From: Halanaerobium sp. MA284_MarDTE_T2
Lineage (GTDB): Bacteria; Bacillota; Halanaerobiia; Halanaerobiales; Halanaerobiaceae
Direction: 5' to 3'
Length of the DNA: 64,000 nucleotides
NCBI RefSeq assembly: GCF_003337245.1
Contig: NZ_QPJE01000003.1
Span: forward strand, 1 to 64,000
The notes beneath the pieces are model-generated. The model was not told the origin of the DNA. It worked only from the letters and a program-made list of their open reading frames with translations, and ran no database searches. Shown piece after piece: positions 8,001 through 17,279 of the stretch (positions within the stretch are counted from its first letter, which is position 1; every line of letters begins with the position of its first letter). Made by a program: the position numbers and the translations under genes.

Positions 8001-9524
8001 ATGGCAGATACAGTTATGATTCAGGGTACAGCTTCAGATGCCGGCAAAAGTATTTTAGCAGCTGCTCTATGCAGAGTACTGGCTCAGGATGGATATAAAA
8101 CAGCTCCCTTTAAATCTCAAAACATGTCTTTGAATTCTTATATTACAAAAGAGGGTCAGGAAATTGCAATTGCCCAGACAGTACAGGCAGAGGCAGCAAA
8201 AGTAGAAGCAGAAGTTAATATGAGTCCAATTTTGATGAAGCCTATCGCCGATGATATGTCTCAGATAATCTTAAAGGGAAGAGTATTTAAAAATATGAAG
8301 GCTGCTGATTATTTTTCCCAAAAAGAGAAGTTACTTAAAATTATAAGAGAAGCCCTTGCTGAATTAAAAATGGATTATGATCTTTTAGTTTTAGAAGGTG
8401 GGGGTAATCCGGCTGAAGTAAATTTAAGAGATAAGGATCTTGTTAATATGAAAGCAGCAGAAATAGCTGATGCGCCAGTGATTTTAGTTGCAGATATTGA
8501 TAAAGGTGGAGTTTTTGCTTCAATTGTTGGAACTCTGGATTTGCTTACTGAAAAAGAAAGAAAGAGAGTTAAAGGAATAATAGTCAATAAATTTAGAGGT
8601 GATCCTGCTGCTTTTAAATCTGGAGTAGAGTTGATAGAAAAATATTCTAATAAAAAAGTATTGGGAGTTATGCCATATTTAGAAAAACTTAATTTACCTT
8701 CAGAAGATAGTTTGCAGCAAGAAATTTATAGTAATCAGAACTACAAGGTTGATATTGCAGTTATTGCCTATCCAGGGATGTCAAACTTTACAGATTTTGA
8801 TTATTTTAAAACTGCAAAAGATATTCAGCTTAGATATGTAAAAAAGGAAATGGAGCTGGGAGATCCTGATTTAATTATACTGCCTGGTTCTAAAACTACT
8901 ATTAGTGACTTAGAATTTTTATATGAATCAAAACTTTCTGGAAAAATCATTGAAAAGGCAGCCCAAAATACTGAAATTATCGGTATTTGTGGGGGCTATC
9001 AAATGCTAGGTCAAAAAATATCAGATCCGGATAATTTGGAAGGGACCAGGCAAAATATAAAAGGCCTTTCACTACTAAAGATTAGTACTGTTCTGGAATC
9101 TCAAAAAATAACGAGACAGGTTAAGGTGGAGAGTTTAAATAAACTAAATTTTTTTAAAAATAGTCAGAAGAAAGTTTTAAGTGGTTATGAAATTCATCAG
9201 GGTAAAACTATACTAGCTGCTGATCAGAAATCATTATTTAAGTTAAAAAGACAGAAATTAGGTAAGTCAGAAAAAACTGTTTGTGATGGAACAGTAAATG
9301 AGAGAGGAAATGTCTGGGGTACATATATTCATGATATTTTCAAAAATGATTGTTTTAGAAAATCATTAATTAATCATCTTTTAACAAAAAAAGGTCTGAG
9401 TTTAGATTCAGAACTAGAAAAAAGTGCAGCTGAGATCAGAGAAGACAATTATAACTATCTGGCATCAGAATTTAGAAAACATATTGATCTTGAGTCATTA
9501 TATAAAATTATTTTTGATAATTAG
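8001..9524 (+). CDS. cbiP: Cobyric acid synthase
   Basis: 507 aa, ATG after AAGGTGAT. Carries canonical CbiP features: GTASDAGKS near the N-terminus, PFKSQNMSLNS with the usual Gln40, VADIDKGGVFAS (163-174), glutaminase Cys in GICGGYQMLGQK near residue 335, and a late GTYIHDIF His. It converts adenosylcobyrinic a,c-diamide to adenosylcobyric acid by four Gln/ATP-dependent amidations. Of the tandem pair this one keeps the standard motifs and is the better candidate for the housekeeping activity. Confidence 0.94.
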   Translation: MADTVMIQGTASDAGKSILAAALCRVLAQDGYKTAPFKSQNMSLNSYITKEGQEIAIAQTVQAEAAKVEAEVNMSPILMKPIADDMSQIILKGRVFKNMKAADYFSQKEKLLKIIREALAELKMDYDLLVLEGGGNPAEVNLRDKDLVNMKAAEIADAPVILVADIDKGGVFASIVGTLDLLTEKERKRVKGIIVNKFRGDPAAFKSGVELIEKYSNKKVLGVMPYLEKLNLPSEDSLQQEIYSNQNYKVDIAVIAYPGMSNFTDFDYFKTAKDIQLRYVKKEMELGDPDLIILPGSKTTISDLEFLYESKLSGKIIEKAAQNTEIIGICGGYQMLGQKISDPDNLEGTRQNIKGLSLLKISTVLESQKITRQVKVESLNKLNFFKNSQKKVLSGYEIHQGKTILAADQKSLFKLKRQKLGKSEKTVCDGTVNERGNVWGTYIHDIFKNDCFRKSLINHLLTKKGLSLDSELEKSAAEIREDNYNYLASEFRKHIDLESLYKIIFDN

Positions 9525-9536
9525 GTGGTGTAATAG

Positions 9537-10049
9537 ATGCAGGGAATGGTTCATGTTTATACAGGTAAAGGCAAAGGGAAAACAACTGCTGCCTTTGGAT
9601 TGGCAATTAGGGCAGTAGGAGCAGGGAAAAATGTTTATATAGCTCAGTTTGTTAAAGGTATGAAATATAGTGAATTAAAAAGCTTAAAAAAGATAGAAAG
9701 AATTGAGATTAAACAGTATGGATTAAATTGTTTTATCAAAGGGAAAGCAGAAGAGGAAGATATTAATGCAGCTCGCAAAGGCCTAGAAGAAGTAGCCAAG
9801 ATTTTAAAATCAGGTGAGTATGAGCTAGTAATTTTGGATGAAGCAAATATTGCTGTTTATTATGATCTTTTTTCTGAAGAGCAATTAATTGAAGCTATAG
9901 ATAATCGTTCAGAAGAAGTGGAAGTTGTAATTACTGGTCGTTATGCGGCAGATAAGATAATAGAATATGCTGATCTGGTAACAGAAATGAAAGAAATTAA
10001 ACATTATTATCAAAAAGGTGTTAAAGCAAGAATTGGAATTGAAAAATAA
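9537..10049 (+). CDS. cobO: Cob(I)yrinic acid a,c-diamide adenosyltransferase
   Basis: 170 aa. Transfers the 5'-deoxyadenosyl group of ATP to cob(I)yrinic a,c-diamide and salvaged corrinoids. CobA/CobO/BtuR type: P-loop YTGKGKGKTTAAFG near the N-terminus, then VILDEANIA as Walker B. Start chosen at the ATG 6 nt after AGGTGGTG; an in-frame ATG three codons later has no site of its own. It sits after the cbiP pair, whose substrate must be adenosylated. Confidence 0.93.
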   Translation: MQGMVHVYTGKGKGKTTAAFGLAIRAVGAGKNVYIAQFVKGMKYSELKSLKKIERIEIKQYGLNCFIKGKAEEEDINAARKGLEEVAKILKSGEYELVILDEANIAVYYDLFSEEQLIEAIDNRSEEVEVVITGRYAADKIIEYADLVTEMKEIKHYYQKGVKARIGIEK

Positions 10050-10128
10050 ATTTTTGAGACATATTTTGAAGCTTTAGCTTCAACTTAGAGAAATTTATTG
10101 GGCTTTTTAAAAAATTGAGGAGGAAAGT

Positions 10129-10746
10129 ATGAAAGATAATAATCCAAAAAAGATAGAAGCTAAAAGCATGAGGTTGATCGATCAAGAAATTGGCAAGTTA
10201 GACTGCAGTGATGCAGAATTAAAAACAATCAAACGGGTGATTCATGCTTCAGCGGAGCCAAAGCTAGCTTCAAAGGTTAAATTTTCTCAAAATGCAATAG
10301 AAATTATGAGTAATTTAATTAGAGAAGGAGCAGATATCATAACTGATGTTACAATGCTTAAAGCTGGTATTAATGAGCATAAATTGGCTGAATATGGAGG
10401 AGAGGTAAAATGTTTTATTGCTGATCAAGATGTTAGAGATAAAGCAGAAAAGACCTCTTTAACGAGATCAATTATGGCTATGCGGAAAGCTATTGATTTA
10501 CCAGGTAAGAAAATTTTTGCTATAGGTAATGCACCTACAGCCTTATTTGAGTTAATTAACTTAAGTCAAAAAGGAAAAAAAGTTGATTTCATTGTCGGCA
10601 CACCTGTTGGTTTTGTGGGAGCAGCTGAATCTAAAGATGATTTAATGCAGACTGAAATACCACATATTTCTTTAAAAGGCCGTAAAGGTGGCAGTGCTAT
10701 TGCTGCTTCAATTGTTAATTCTGTCTTATATAATTTAGATGATTAA
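10129..10746 (+). CDS. cbiC: Cobalt-precorrin-8 methylmutase
   Basis: 205 aa, ATG after GGAGGAA. Moves the C11 methyl group to C12, giving cobyrinic acid. Family signatures: RVIHASAEP with the catalytic His, the IREGADIITDVTMLKAGI segment, and the C-terminal TPVGFVGAAESK...GRKGGS loop. Opens the run cbiC-D-E-T-L-(F-K), with 2 bp to cbiD. Confidence 0.95.
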   Translation: MKDNNPKKIEAKSMRLIDQEIGKLDCSDAELKTIKRVIHASAEPKLASKVKFSQNAIEIMSNLIREGADIITDVTMLKAGINEHKLAEYGGEVKCFIADQDVRDKAEKTSLTRSIMAMRKAIDLPGKKIFAIGNAPTALFELINLSQKGKKVDFIVGTPVGFVGAAESKDDLMQTEIPHISLKGRKGGSAIAASIVNSVLYNLDD

Positions 10747-10748
10747 TT

Positions 10749-11879
10749 ATGGCTTTTGAACGTTATATAACAAAAGGTGGTAAAAAATATAGATTGGGTT
10801 ATACTACTGGCACCACAGCTGCTGGGGCAGTAAAAGCTGCGGCACTAATGTTATTAGAACAGAAAACTGTAAACAAAATCATTATTAAGACGCCTGCAGA
10901 AATAGAAGTTGAAATGGAGACCCAGGATTGTTTTTACAGTACAGATCTGGCCCGGGCGGCAGTTGTTAAAGATGCTGGTGATGATCCAGATCAGACAGAT
11001 GGAATAAAAATTACAGTAGAATTAAAAAGAATAAAATTTGATAAAACTTTGAACAAAAGCAAAGTGATACTCAAAGGAGGTAAAGGAGTTGGTAAAGTAA
11101 CTAAACCTGGACTGCAGCTGGATGTTGGTCAGGCGGCAATCAACCCTGAACCTCGTAAAATGATTAAAAAAGCTGTGCGGGATATTTTTCCAGAAAACAA
11201 TATTTTTGAAGTGCATATTTCTGCTCCTGCAGGAGTAGAGATTGCTAAAAAAACTTTTAATCCCAAACTGGGAATTAAAGGTGGTATTTCAATTCTTGGG
11301 ACGACTGGTATTGTAGAACCGATGTCAGAATCAGCCTACAAAGAGTCGCTAGCTGTAGAATTGAGACAGGCAGCTGCCTTAGGATATAAAAAATTAATTT
11401 TTGTTTTTGGCAATCATGGCAAAAAGCGGGCTCTGAAGGCAGGCTTTAAAGAAGAACAGATTATTAGAATGAGTAATTTTGTAGGTTTTATGCTGACAGA
11501 GCTTAAGGAGCTTAAAATAGATGAGATTGTGATGGTTGGTCATATTGGTAAAATAGTTAAAGTTGCCGGTGGAATTTTTAATACACATAGTAAGTTAGCT
11601 GATGGCCGCCGGGAAATAATTGCTGCTCATGCAGCTTTAACGGGAGCAGAACAAAAAATAATTGAAGATATTTTTGCAATTAATACTGCTGAGGAAGCTG
11701 CTGAATTTCTTCTTGCTCATAATCTGGAGAGTGTTTTGCAAAATATTAGTGAAGCAGTAGTCAGTAAAGTAGAAGCAAAACTTGAAAATAAAATTAAGTG
11801 TAAAGCAGTAATTTTTACTTTAAATCAGGGTATTGTTGCTCTTTCAAAAGAAGCAGAGGAGGATTTTAATTTTGAATAA
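10749..11879 (+). CDS. cbiD: Cobalt-precorrin-5B (C1)-methyltransferase
   Basis: 376 aa. SAM-dependent C1 methylation in the anaerobic pathway; CbiD is diagnostic of that route. The N-terminal LGYTTGTTAAGAVKAAALML and the downstream GDDPDQTDG motifs are typical, as are GKGVGKVTKPGL and GTTGIVEPMS. Only 2 bp separate it from cbiC, without a strong ribosome site, implying translational coupling. Its 3' end overlaps the start of cbiE by 8 bp. Confidence 0.95.
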   Translation: MAFERYITKGGKKYRLGYTTGTTAAGAVKAAALMLLEQKTVNKIIIKTPAEIEVEMETQDCFYSTDLARAAVVKDAGDDPDQTDGIKITVELKRIKFDKTLNKSKVILKGGKGVGKVTKPGLQLDVGQAAINPEPRKMIKKAVRDIFPENNIFEVHISAPAGVEIAKKTFNPKLGIKGGISILGTTGIVEPMSESAYKESLAVELRQAAALGYKKLIFVFGNHGKKRALKAGFKEEQIIRMSNFVGFMLTELKELKIDEIVMVGHIGKIVKVAGGIFNTHSKLADGRREIIAAHAALTGAEQKIIEDIFAINTAEEAAEFLLAHNLESVLQNISEAVVSKVEAKLENKIKCKAVIFTLNQGIVALSKEAEEDFNFE

Positions 11880-12537
11880 AGTTTATGTACTGGGAATTGG
11901 ACCGGGAAATAAAGACTATTTACTAAAAAAAACAGAAAAAATTATAGAAAAAATGGATGTTTTAATCGGAGGCAGTAGAGCTTTAGAGACTTTTGCAGAA
12001 CAAAAGGCTAAAAAAATTAAAATTACTCTGCCCTTAGTTAAAATTAAAAATTATATTTTGACTAATTATGAGAAGAAAAAAATTGCTGTTTTAGTTTCAG
12101 GAGATCCAGGTTTATACAGCTTACTTAATTATTTAAAAAGAGAAATAAATCTTGATATTTTGGAAGTTATTCCTGGGATCAGTTCTTTACAGCTTGCTGC
12201 TTCTAGAATTCAAATTAGTTGGAATGATATGAGAATTACCAGTCTCCACGGTAAAGATAATAAAGAGGAGCTGTTTGTTCTCTTAAAAAAAGAAGCTAAG
12301 GTTGGATTTTTTACAGATAGCAAATTTCCTCCGGCAAAGATTGCTGAGTATTTAATAGAAAATAAAATTAAAGATAAAACTATTTGTGTTTTTGAAAATC
12401 TTTCTTATGTAGATGAAAATATTACTGTTGGCAGTGCAGAAGAAATTAAAAAGTTTTCATTTTCTAAACTGACAGTGATTATTATTCTGGATAAGAATCA
12501 ATTAAATTCTAGCCTTAGAGGTGATATTGATGAGTGA
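11872..12537 (+). CDS. cbiE: Cobalt-precorrin-7 (C5)-methyltransferase
   Basis: 221 aa from TTG at 11872, 8 nt after GAGGAGG inside the end of cbiD; an upstream in-frame ATG at 11833 would add 13 residues that are not family-like. Tetrapyrrole methylase fold: GIGPGNKDYL at the N-terminus and SGDPGLYSLL near residue 80 for SAM binding. Works with CbiT, encoded as a separate protein here whereas CobL fuses the two. Confidence 0.92.
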   Translation: MNKVYVLGIGPGNKDYLLKKTEKIIEKMDVLIGGSRALETFAEQKAKKIKITLPLVKIKNYILTNYEKKKIAVLVSGDPGLYSLLNYLKREINLDILEVIPGISSLQLAASRIQISWNDMRITSLHGKDNKEELFVLLKKEAKVGFFTDSKFPPAKIAEYLIENKIKDKTICVFENLSYVDENITVGSAEEIKKFSFSKLTVIIILDKNQLNSSLRGDIDE

Positions 12538-13117
12538 ATGGGAATATAATACTCCTGGGATTGCTGATGATTGTTTTATCAGAGATGAAGTTCCGATGAC
12601 TAAAGAAGAAGTAAGAGCGGTACTCTTATCTAAATTAAGACTTAAAAAAAATCAGGTAGTTTATGATATTGGAGCCGGCAGCGGTAGTGTTGCAATTGAG
12701 ATGGCTTTGGTTTTAAAAAAAGGAAAAGTTTATGCACTAGAAAGAAAAAAGAAGGCCCTTAATTTAATTAAAAAAAATGTTATAAAATTTAATATAAACA
12801 ACATTGAAATAATCGCGGCGGAAGCTCCTGCAGGAATTGATGCTTTACCTGGGGCAGATAGAATTTTTATCGGCGGCAGTGGAGGCCAACTTACTGCAAT
12901 TCTTGAGGCGGCTGATCAAAAGCTAAAAGATACAGGTAGAATTGTATTAACTGCAGTTACAATTAATACTTTGACAACTGCTGTCCAGGAACTTGAAAGA
13001 TTAGATTATCACCTGGATATTGTTAATGTTGCTGTGACTAGGACTAAAGATATTAATAAATACAAAATGTTTAGAGCTTTAAGTCCAGTTTATATCATTA
13101 GTGCAGTAAAAAACTAA
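12530..13117 (+). CDS. cbiT: Cobalt-precorrin-6B (C15)-methyltransferase, decarboxylating
   Basis: 195 aa from ATG 12530, 5 nt after AGAGGTGA, overlapping cbiE by 8 bp. Rossmann SAM methyltransferase with motif I VYDIGAGSGSVAIE near residue 45, and the N-terminal PGIADDCFIRDEVPMTKEEVR typical of CbiT. Methylates C15 and removes the acetate carboxyl at C12. Confidence 0.93.
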   Translation: MSEWEYNTPGIADDCFIRDEVPMTKEEVRAVLLSKLRLKKNQVVYDIGAGSGSVAIEMALVLKKGKVYALERKKKALNLIKKNVIKFNINNIEIIAAEAPAGIDALPGADRIFIGGSGGQLTAILEAADQKLKDTGRIVLTAVTINTLTTAVQELERLDYHLDIVNVAVTRTKDINKYKMFRALSPVYIISAVKN

Positions 13118-13166
13118 AAATTCAAGAAAAGTATCTGAATAAATTTAAATGAATGGAGGAACTAAT

Positions 13167-13877
13167 TTGGCTAAAAAATTGTATGGAATCGGGGTTGGCG
13201 TAGGAGAATCTGGATTAGTCAATTTAAAAGCAGTAGAAATTTTAAAAGAAGTTGACTATATCTGTACTCCAATGTCTGCTAAAAGTGATTCCAGTAAAGC
13301 TCTTGAAATTATTTCTAATTTAATAGAGCTAAAAGGTAGAATTGTTAAATTGAGTTTTAAAATGTCAAAAAGCAGAAAAGAGCTTGAACAATCACGCACA
13401 GCTGCTGCTCGAAAGATATATCAGTTATTAAAAAAAGATAAGAAGATTGCTTTTGTAACTATAGGGGATCCTTTATTGTACAGCACTTATTCTTATATGC
13501 TAAAAAAGATTAAAGATTGGGATAATTCAATTGAAATTGAAACAATACCCGGGATTAATTCTATTGCAGCTGCTACTTCAAGATATAATCTACCTCTGGC
13601 AGAAGAAAAAGAAAATACAGCAATTTTATCTAATATTAAAAACGAAGACCATTTAGAAAGAGTTTTTGATTTATTTGAAACAGTAGTAATTTTAAAGTTG
13701 AGCCGCAATTATGAGACAGCATACCGTGTCTTAGAAAAATTAGGTTTAAAGAAAAATGTGCTTATTGCTAGTAAATGCGGTTTTGAAGATGAGTTTTATA
13801 CTGAAAATATAGAAGTGTTTAAAAATAAAAAAATTGAATATATGACATTAATGATAGTAAAAAGAAAGGGGCTCTAA
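13167..13877 (+). CDS. cbiL: Cobalt-precorrin-2 C20-methyltransferase
   Basis: 236 aa from TTG 13167, 6 nt after GGAGGA; the in-frame ATG at 13149 lies before that site. Tetrapyrrole methylase with N-terminal YGIGVGVGESGLVNLKA and TIGDPLLYSTYSYM near residue 100. CbiL/CobI proteins keep this VGVGxGxxxxxTLKA style instead of GxGPG. First methylation after cobalt insertion; it sits 3 bp before the cbiF-cbiK fusion that makes its substrate. Confidence 0.93.
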   Translation: MAKKLYGIGVGVGESGLVNLKAVEILKEVDYICTPMSAKSDSSKALEIISNLIELKGRIVKLSFKMSKSRKELEQSRTAAARKIYQLLKKDKKIAFVTIGDPLLYSTYSYMLKKIKDWDNSIEIETIPGINSIAAATSRYNLPLAEEKENTAILSNIKNEDHLERVFDLFETVVILKLSRNYETAYRVLEKLGLKKNVLIASKCGFEDEFYTENIEVFKNKKIEYMTLMIVKRKGL

Positions 13878-13880
13878 TAG

Positions 13881-15410
13881 ATGAAAGTATATATAATAGG
13901 TGCTGGTGCTGGTGATCCAGAATTATTAACTATTAAAGGAAAAAAAGCAATAGAGAATTCAGAAATCATAATTTATGCTGGTTCATTAGTTAATCCAGAA
14001 GTTTTAAAGTATAATAAAGCAGCTAAAACATATAATAGTGCTAAATTAAGTTTAGATCAGGTAATTGAGATAATAAAAAAAGCTGCAGCTGAGGATAAGA
14101 ATGTAGCTAGAGTCCATACAGGAGATCCCTCTATTTATGGAGCAATTAAAGAACAGATTGATAGTTTAGCAGAAAATGAAATTGATTATCAGATTATACC
14201 AGGAGTTAGTTCGTTTTTAGCTGCAGCAGCAGCTTTAGAAGCAGAATATACTTTACCAGATGTTTCCCAAACTGTTATTTTAACTAGACAGGCTGGAAGA
14301 ACTCCAGTTCCAGACAAAGAAAAATTGGCTAGTTTAGCTCAACATCAAGCTTCAATGGCTATCTTTTTAAGTGTACAGATGATAGAAGAAGTAGTAGATA
14401 ATTTAAGCAAGGAATATCCTTTAACAACTCCAGCTGCTATTGCAGCCAAAGCTTCTTGGCCAGATCAGAAGGTAATTAAAGCTACTTTAGGTGAAATTGC
14501 AGCTGAAGTAAAAGCAGCTGGGATTAAAAAGACTGCCTTGATTTTAGTTGGTGATTTTTTAGACAGTGATTATCAAAAATCTAAATTATATGATAAGAAT
14601 TTTGCCCATGAATATAGAAATGGAAAAAAAGGGGAAAAAGCAGTTTTAGTTGTTAGTTTTGGAACAAGTTATCATGAAACCAGAAAGAAAACTATTGCAG
14701 CATGTGAAAAAAGAATAAAAGATCATTTTCCGGAATATGAAGTAAAAAGAGCTTTTACTTCAGGAATGATAATTGAAAAACTTAAGAAAAGAGACAATAT
14801 TGATATCGATAATCCTAAAGAAGCTCTAAAAAAATTGTATAAGGAAGATTTCCAGGAGGTAATTGTTCAGCCTCTTCATATAATTAATGGTAGCGAATTT
14901 CATGATTTGATTAGAACTGTAAAGAAATTTAAAAATAATTTTAGAAGCTTAAAATGGGGTAATGCACTTTTATCTAAAACTGCTGATTATTTTGATGTAG
15001 CAAAAATATTAAAAACTGAAGTAGAAAACAATTCAGAAGAAGAGGCTGTTGTACTAATGGGACATGGAAGTTCTTATGCTGCTAATTCAGACTATGCTGC
15101 TCTTGATTATGTGCTAAAAGAAAGGGGTATGAAGGATTATTATGTTGGCGCAGTTGAAGGATATCCAGAAATTCAGGTAGTTATTAAACAACTTAAGAAA
15201 AAAAACTATAAAAAAGTAAAGTTGGCGCCGCTTATGCTTGTAGCAGGAGCTCATGCACAAAATGATATGATTGGAGAAAATGAAGATAGCTGGAAAAATC
15301 TTTTAGAAAATGAAGGTTTTGAGGTAGAATTTCAGCTAAAAGGACTTGGTGAATATGAGGGTATTCAAAATAAATATGCAGAAAAAGTAAAGTCTTTACT
15401 GGAAAAGTAG
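13881..15410 (+). CDS. CbiF-CbiK fusion: cobalt-precorrin-4 C11-methyltransferase / sirohydrochlorin cobaltochelatase
   Basis: 509 aa, one uninterrupted reading frame. Residues 1-235 are CbiF: GAGAGDPELLTIKG, VHTGDPSIYGA (79-89), and VILTRQAGRTPVP. After a short charged linker, residues about 252-509 are CbiK: LVVSFGTSYHETR, metal/proton-transfer His395 in LMGHGSS and His458 in LVAGAHAQNDM. It thus joins cobalt insertion with a later ring methylation. CbiK forms are normally separate proteins of about 260 aa, and the second half has that length with no truncation. Lacking a signal peptide, it is cytosolic, unlike periplasmic CbiK forms. Frame and codon use are continuous across the junction, so an assembly error is unlikely. 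Confidence 0.93.
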   Translation: MKVYIIGAGAGDPELLTIKGKKAIENSEIIIYAGSLVNPEVLKYNKAAKTYNSAKLSLDQVIEIIKKAAAEDKNVARVHTGDPSIYGAIKEQIDSLAENEIDYQIIPGVSSFLAAAAALEAEYTLPDVSQTVILTRQAGRTPVPDKEKLASLAQHQASMAIFLSVQMIEEVVDNLSKEYPLTTPAAIAAKASWPDQKVIKATLGEIAAEVKAAGIKKTALILVGDFLDSDYQKSKLYDKNFAHEYRNGKKGEKAVLVVSFGTSYHETRKKTIAACEKRIKDHFPEYEVKRAFTSGMIIEKLKKRDNIDIDNPKEALKKLYKEDFQEVIVQPLHIINGSEFHDLIRTVKKFKNNFRSLKWGNALLSKTADYFDVAKILKTEVENNSEEEAVVLMGHGSSYAANSDYAALDYVLKERGMKDYYVGAVEGYPEIQVVIKQLKKKNYKKVKLAPLMLVAGAHAQNDMIGENEDSWKNLLENEGFEVEFQLKGLGEYEGIQNKYAEKVKSLLEK

Positions 15411-15452
15411 ATTACTTAAATTGAGATAAATTAAAAATAAAGGAGAGTAAGC

Positions 15453-16211
15453 ATGAAGAAAAATAAAATTGTTTTAACTACATCACTAATTTTTACTTTA
15501 CTTTTAATACCTAGAACTGTTTATGCAATGCATATTGCTGAAGGCTTTTTGCCAATGAAATGGGCTGGTTTTTGGACTGTGCTTGCGGTTCCATTTTTAA
15601 TAATCAGTGTTAAAAAAGTAAATAATATTCTAAAAGATGAAAATCCGGGTATTAAAATGCTTTTAGCTCTTGCTGGTGCATTTATATTTGTCTTATCCTC
15701 ACTTAAACTTCCGTCGTTAACTGGCAGTTGTTCTCATGCAACTGGCATCGGTTTGGGTGCTATTTTATTTGGTCCCTGGCCTATGGTTCTACTTGGGACA
15801 ATTGTGCTCATCTTTCAGGCAATTCTTTTAGCTCATGGAGGAATAACAACTCTTGGGGCAAATCTTTTTGCAATGGCAGTAGTCGGATCATTTGTAGCTC
15901 ATTTTATGTTTAAACTATCAAGAAAAGTTGGTACTCCGGTCTGGTTTTCTGTTTTTTTGGCTGCTTCATTGTCCGATTTCTTTACATATATTACAACTGC
16001 TGGACAGCTTGCGGCAGCTTTTCCTGAAAGTTCTGGGTTTATGGCTGCTTTATTTAAATTTTTAAGTGTATTTGCATTTACTCAATTACCTCTAGCTATT
16101 GTTGAGGGGCTTCTAACTGTTCTTGTATTTAATATCATTCAAGAATATAGTAAAAATGAACTAGATGAATTATCAATTATTTCAAGGAGGAAGAGACATG
16201 AGCTTAGCTAA
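15453..16211 (+). CDS. cbiM: Cobalt ECF transporter substrate-binding subunit
   Basis: 252 aa. Residues 1-25 resemble a signal peptide ending TVYA, which would expose the MHIAEGFLP N-terminus whose Met-His binds Co2+ in CbiM proteins. Several membrane helices follow, including GSCSHATGIGLGAILFGPW and the HGGITTLGAN loop. Belongs with cbiN, cbiQ and cbiO in one overlapping unit placed inside the biosynthetic cluster, so it supplies cobalt to the CbiK domain upstream. Confidence 0.93.
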   Translation: MKKNKIVLTTSLIFTLLLIPRTVYAMHIAEGFLPMKWAGFWTVLAVPFLIISVKKVNNILKDENPGIKMLLALAGAFIFVLSSLKLPSLTGSCSHATGIGLGAILFGPWPMVLLGTIVLIFQAILLAHGGITTLGANLFAMAVVGSFVAHFMFKLSRKVGTPVWFSVFLAASLSDFFTYITTAGQLAAAFPESSGFMAALFKFLSVFAFTQLPLAIVEGLLTVLVFNIIQEYSKNELDELSIISRRKRHELS

Positions 16212-16500
16212 GAAAAATTTAATAATAATTTTACTTATCCTCATAGTAGTTATTACTCCCTTAATAATAAAAAGAAATTCCGAATTTTTGGGTGCTGATG
16301 GAATGGCTGAAGGTGTGATTTCAGAAATAAATCCACAATATACTGCCTGGTTTAGCAATATATGGGAACCTCCAAGTGGAGAAATAGAAAGCTTGCTTTT
16401 TGCTCTTCAGGCAGCCATTGGTGCAGGATTTTTAGGATATTATATTGGTCTGCAGAGAGGCAAACACAAATATAATAATGATAGGCAAGATAAAAAATGA
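16198..16500 (+). CDS. cbiN: Cobalt ECF transporter auxiliary subunit
   Basis: 100 aa from ATG 16198 after AAGGAGGAAG; it starts inside the end of cbiM. Two membrane helices (about residues 7-24 and 67-85) flank an outside loop containing FLGADGMAEG and the WEPPSGEIESLLF segment typical of CbiN. CbiN activates the CbiM core of group I ECF cobalt importers. Confidence 0.92.
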   Translation: MSLAKKNLIIILLILIVVITPLIIKRNSEFLGADGMAEGVISEINPQYTAWFSNIWEPPSGEIESLLFALQAAIGAGFLGYYIGLQRGKHKYNNDRQDKK

Positions 16501-17279
16501 TAGATATTGATCAATATGCTTATAATAATAATTTCAGCAGTTTTCATCCATTAGAAAAATCTTTTTTTGCTCTATTCACAATATTAATCACTTTAACTGC
16601 CAATTCTTTTATGACATCAATAATTGTAATAGCAGTTATAAGTCTCATGCTTATAACTGCTGCAGGTATTCCGTTTAAGTTTTATTTAAAGCTGCTTTTT
16701 ATACCATTATCTTTTCTTATTATTGCCTCGATAACAGCAGTAGTTAGCTTTTCTCGAGAGTTAAATAACTATTTTTTTTATTTTGAATTAGGTGGATGGT
16801 TTTTCGGTTTAGAGTCTAAATCACTAAATACAGCAGTATTATTATTTTTAAAATCATTTGCTTCAATCTGCTGCCTGTATTTTTTAACTCTAACAACCCC
16901 AGTATTAGAAATTATTTCTGTCTTAAGAAAGTTCAAACTCCCTGAAATAGTTATAGAATTGATGATGCTTATTTATCGTTTTATTTTTGTTCTTTTAGAT
17001 ACTGCAGATTTAATAAGAACGTCACAGTTATCAAGATTGGGTTATTCTTCAATCAAGAAATCATTTTTTTCTATTGCTAAGTTGATATCTAATCTTTTTA
17101 TCAGGGCTTATTATCGGGCTCAAGGTCTGCTTACAGCTCTTGTGGCCAGGGGATATGATGGGAAGATAAGAGTACTAGAAAGAAAATATAGTTTTTCTTA
17201 TAAAAATATAATGATAATCATATTATTTGAAACATTTTTAATTATTATTTCAATATTCGGTGGTGGTAATTTTGTCTAA
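16497..17279 (+). CDS. cbiQ: Cobalt ECF transporter transmembrane (T) subunit
   Basis: 260 aa, ATG overlapping the cbiN stop codon. Around five hydrophobic helices, with the T-component coupling motif region ...RAYYRAQGLLTALVARGYDG near residue 205-225, which contacts the ATPase. Couples CbiO to CbiM. Confidence 0.92.
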   Translation: MIDIDQYAYNNNFSSFHPLEKSFFALFTILITLTANSFMTSIIVIAVISLMLITAAGIPFKFYLKLLFIPLSFLIIASITAVVSFSRELNNYFFYFELGGWFFGLESKSLNTAVLLFLKSFASICCLYFLTLTTPVLEIISVLRKFKLPEIVIELMMLIYRFIFVLLDTADLIRTSQLSRLGYSSIKKSFFSIAKLISNLFIRAYYRAQGLLTALVARGYDGKIRVLERKYSFSYKNIMIIILFETFLIIISIFGGGNFV

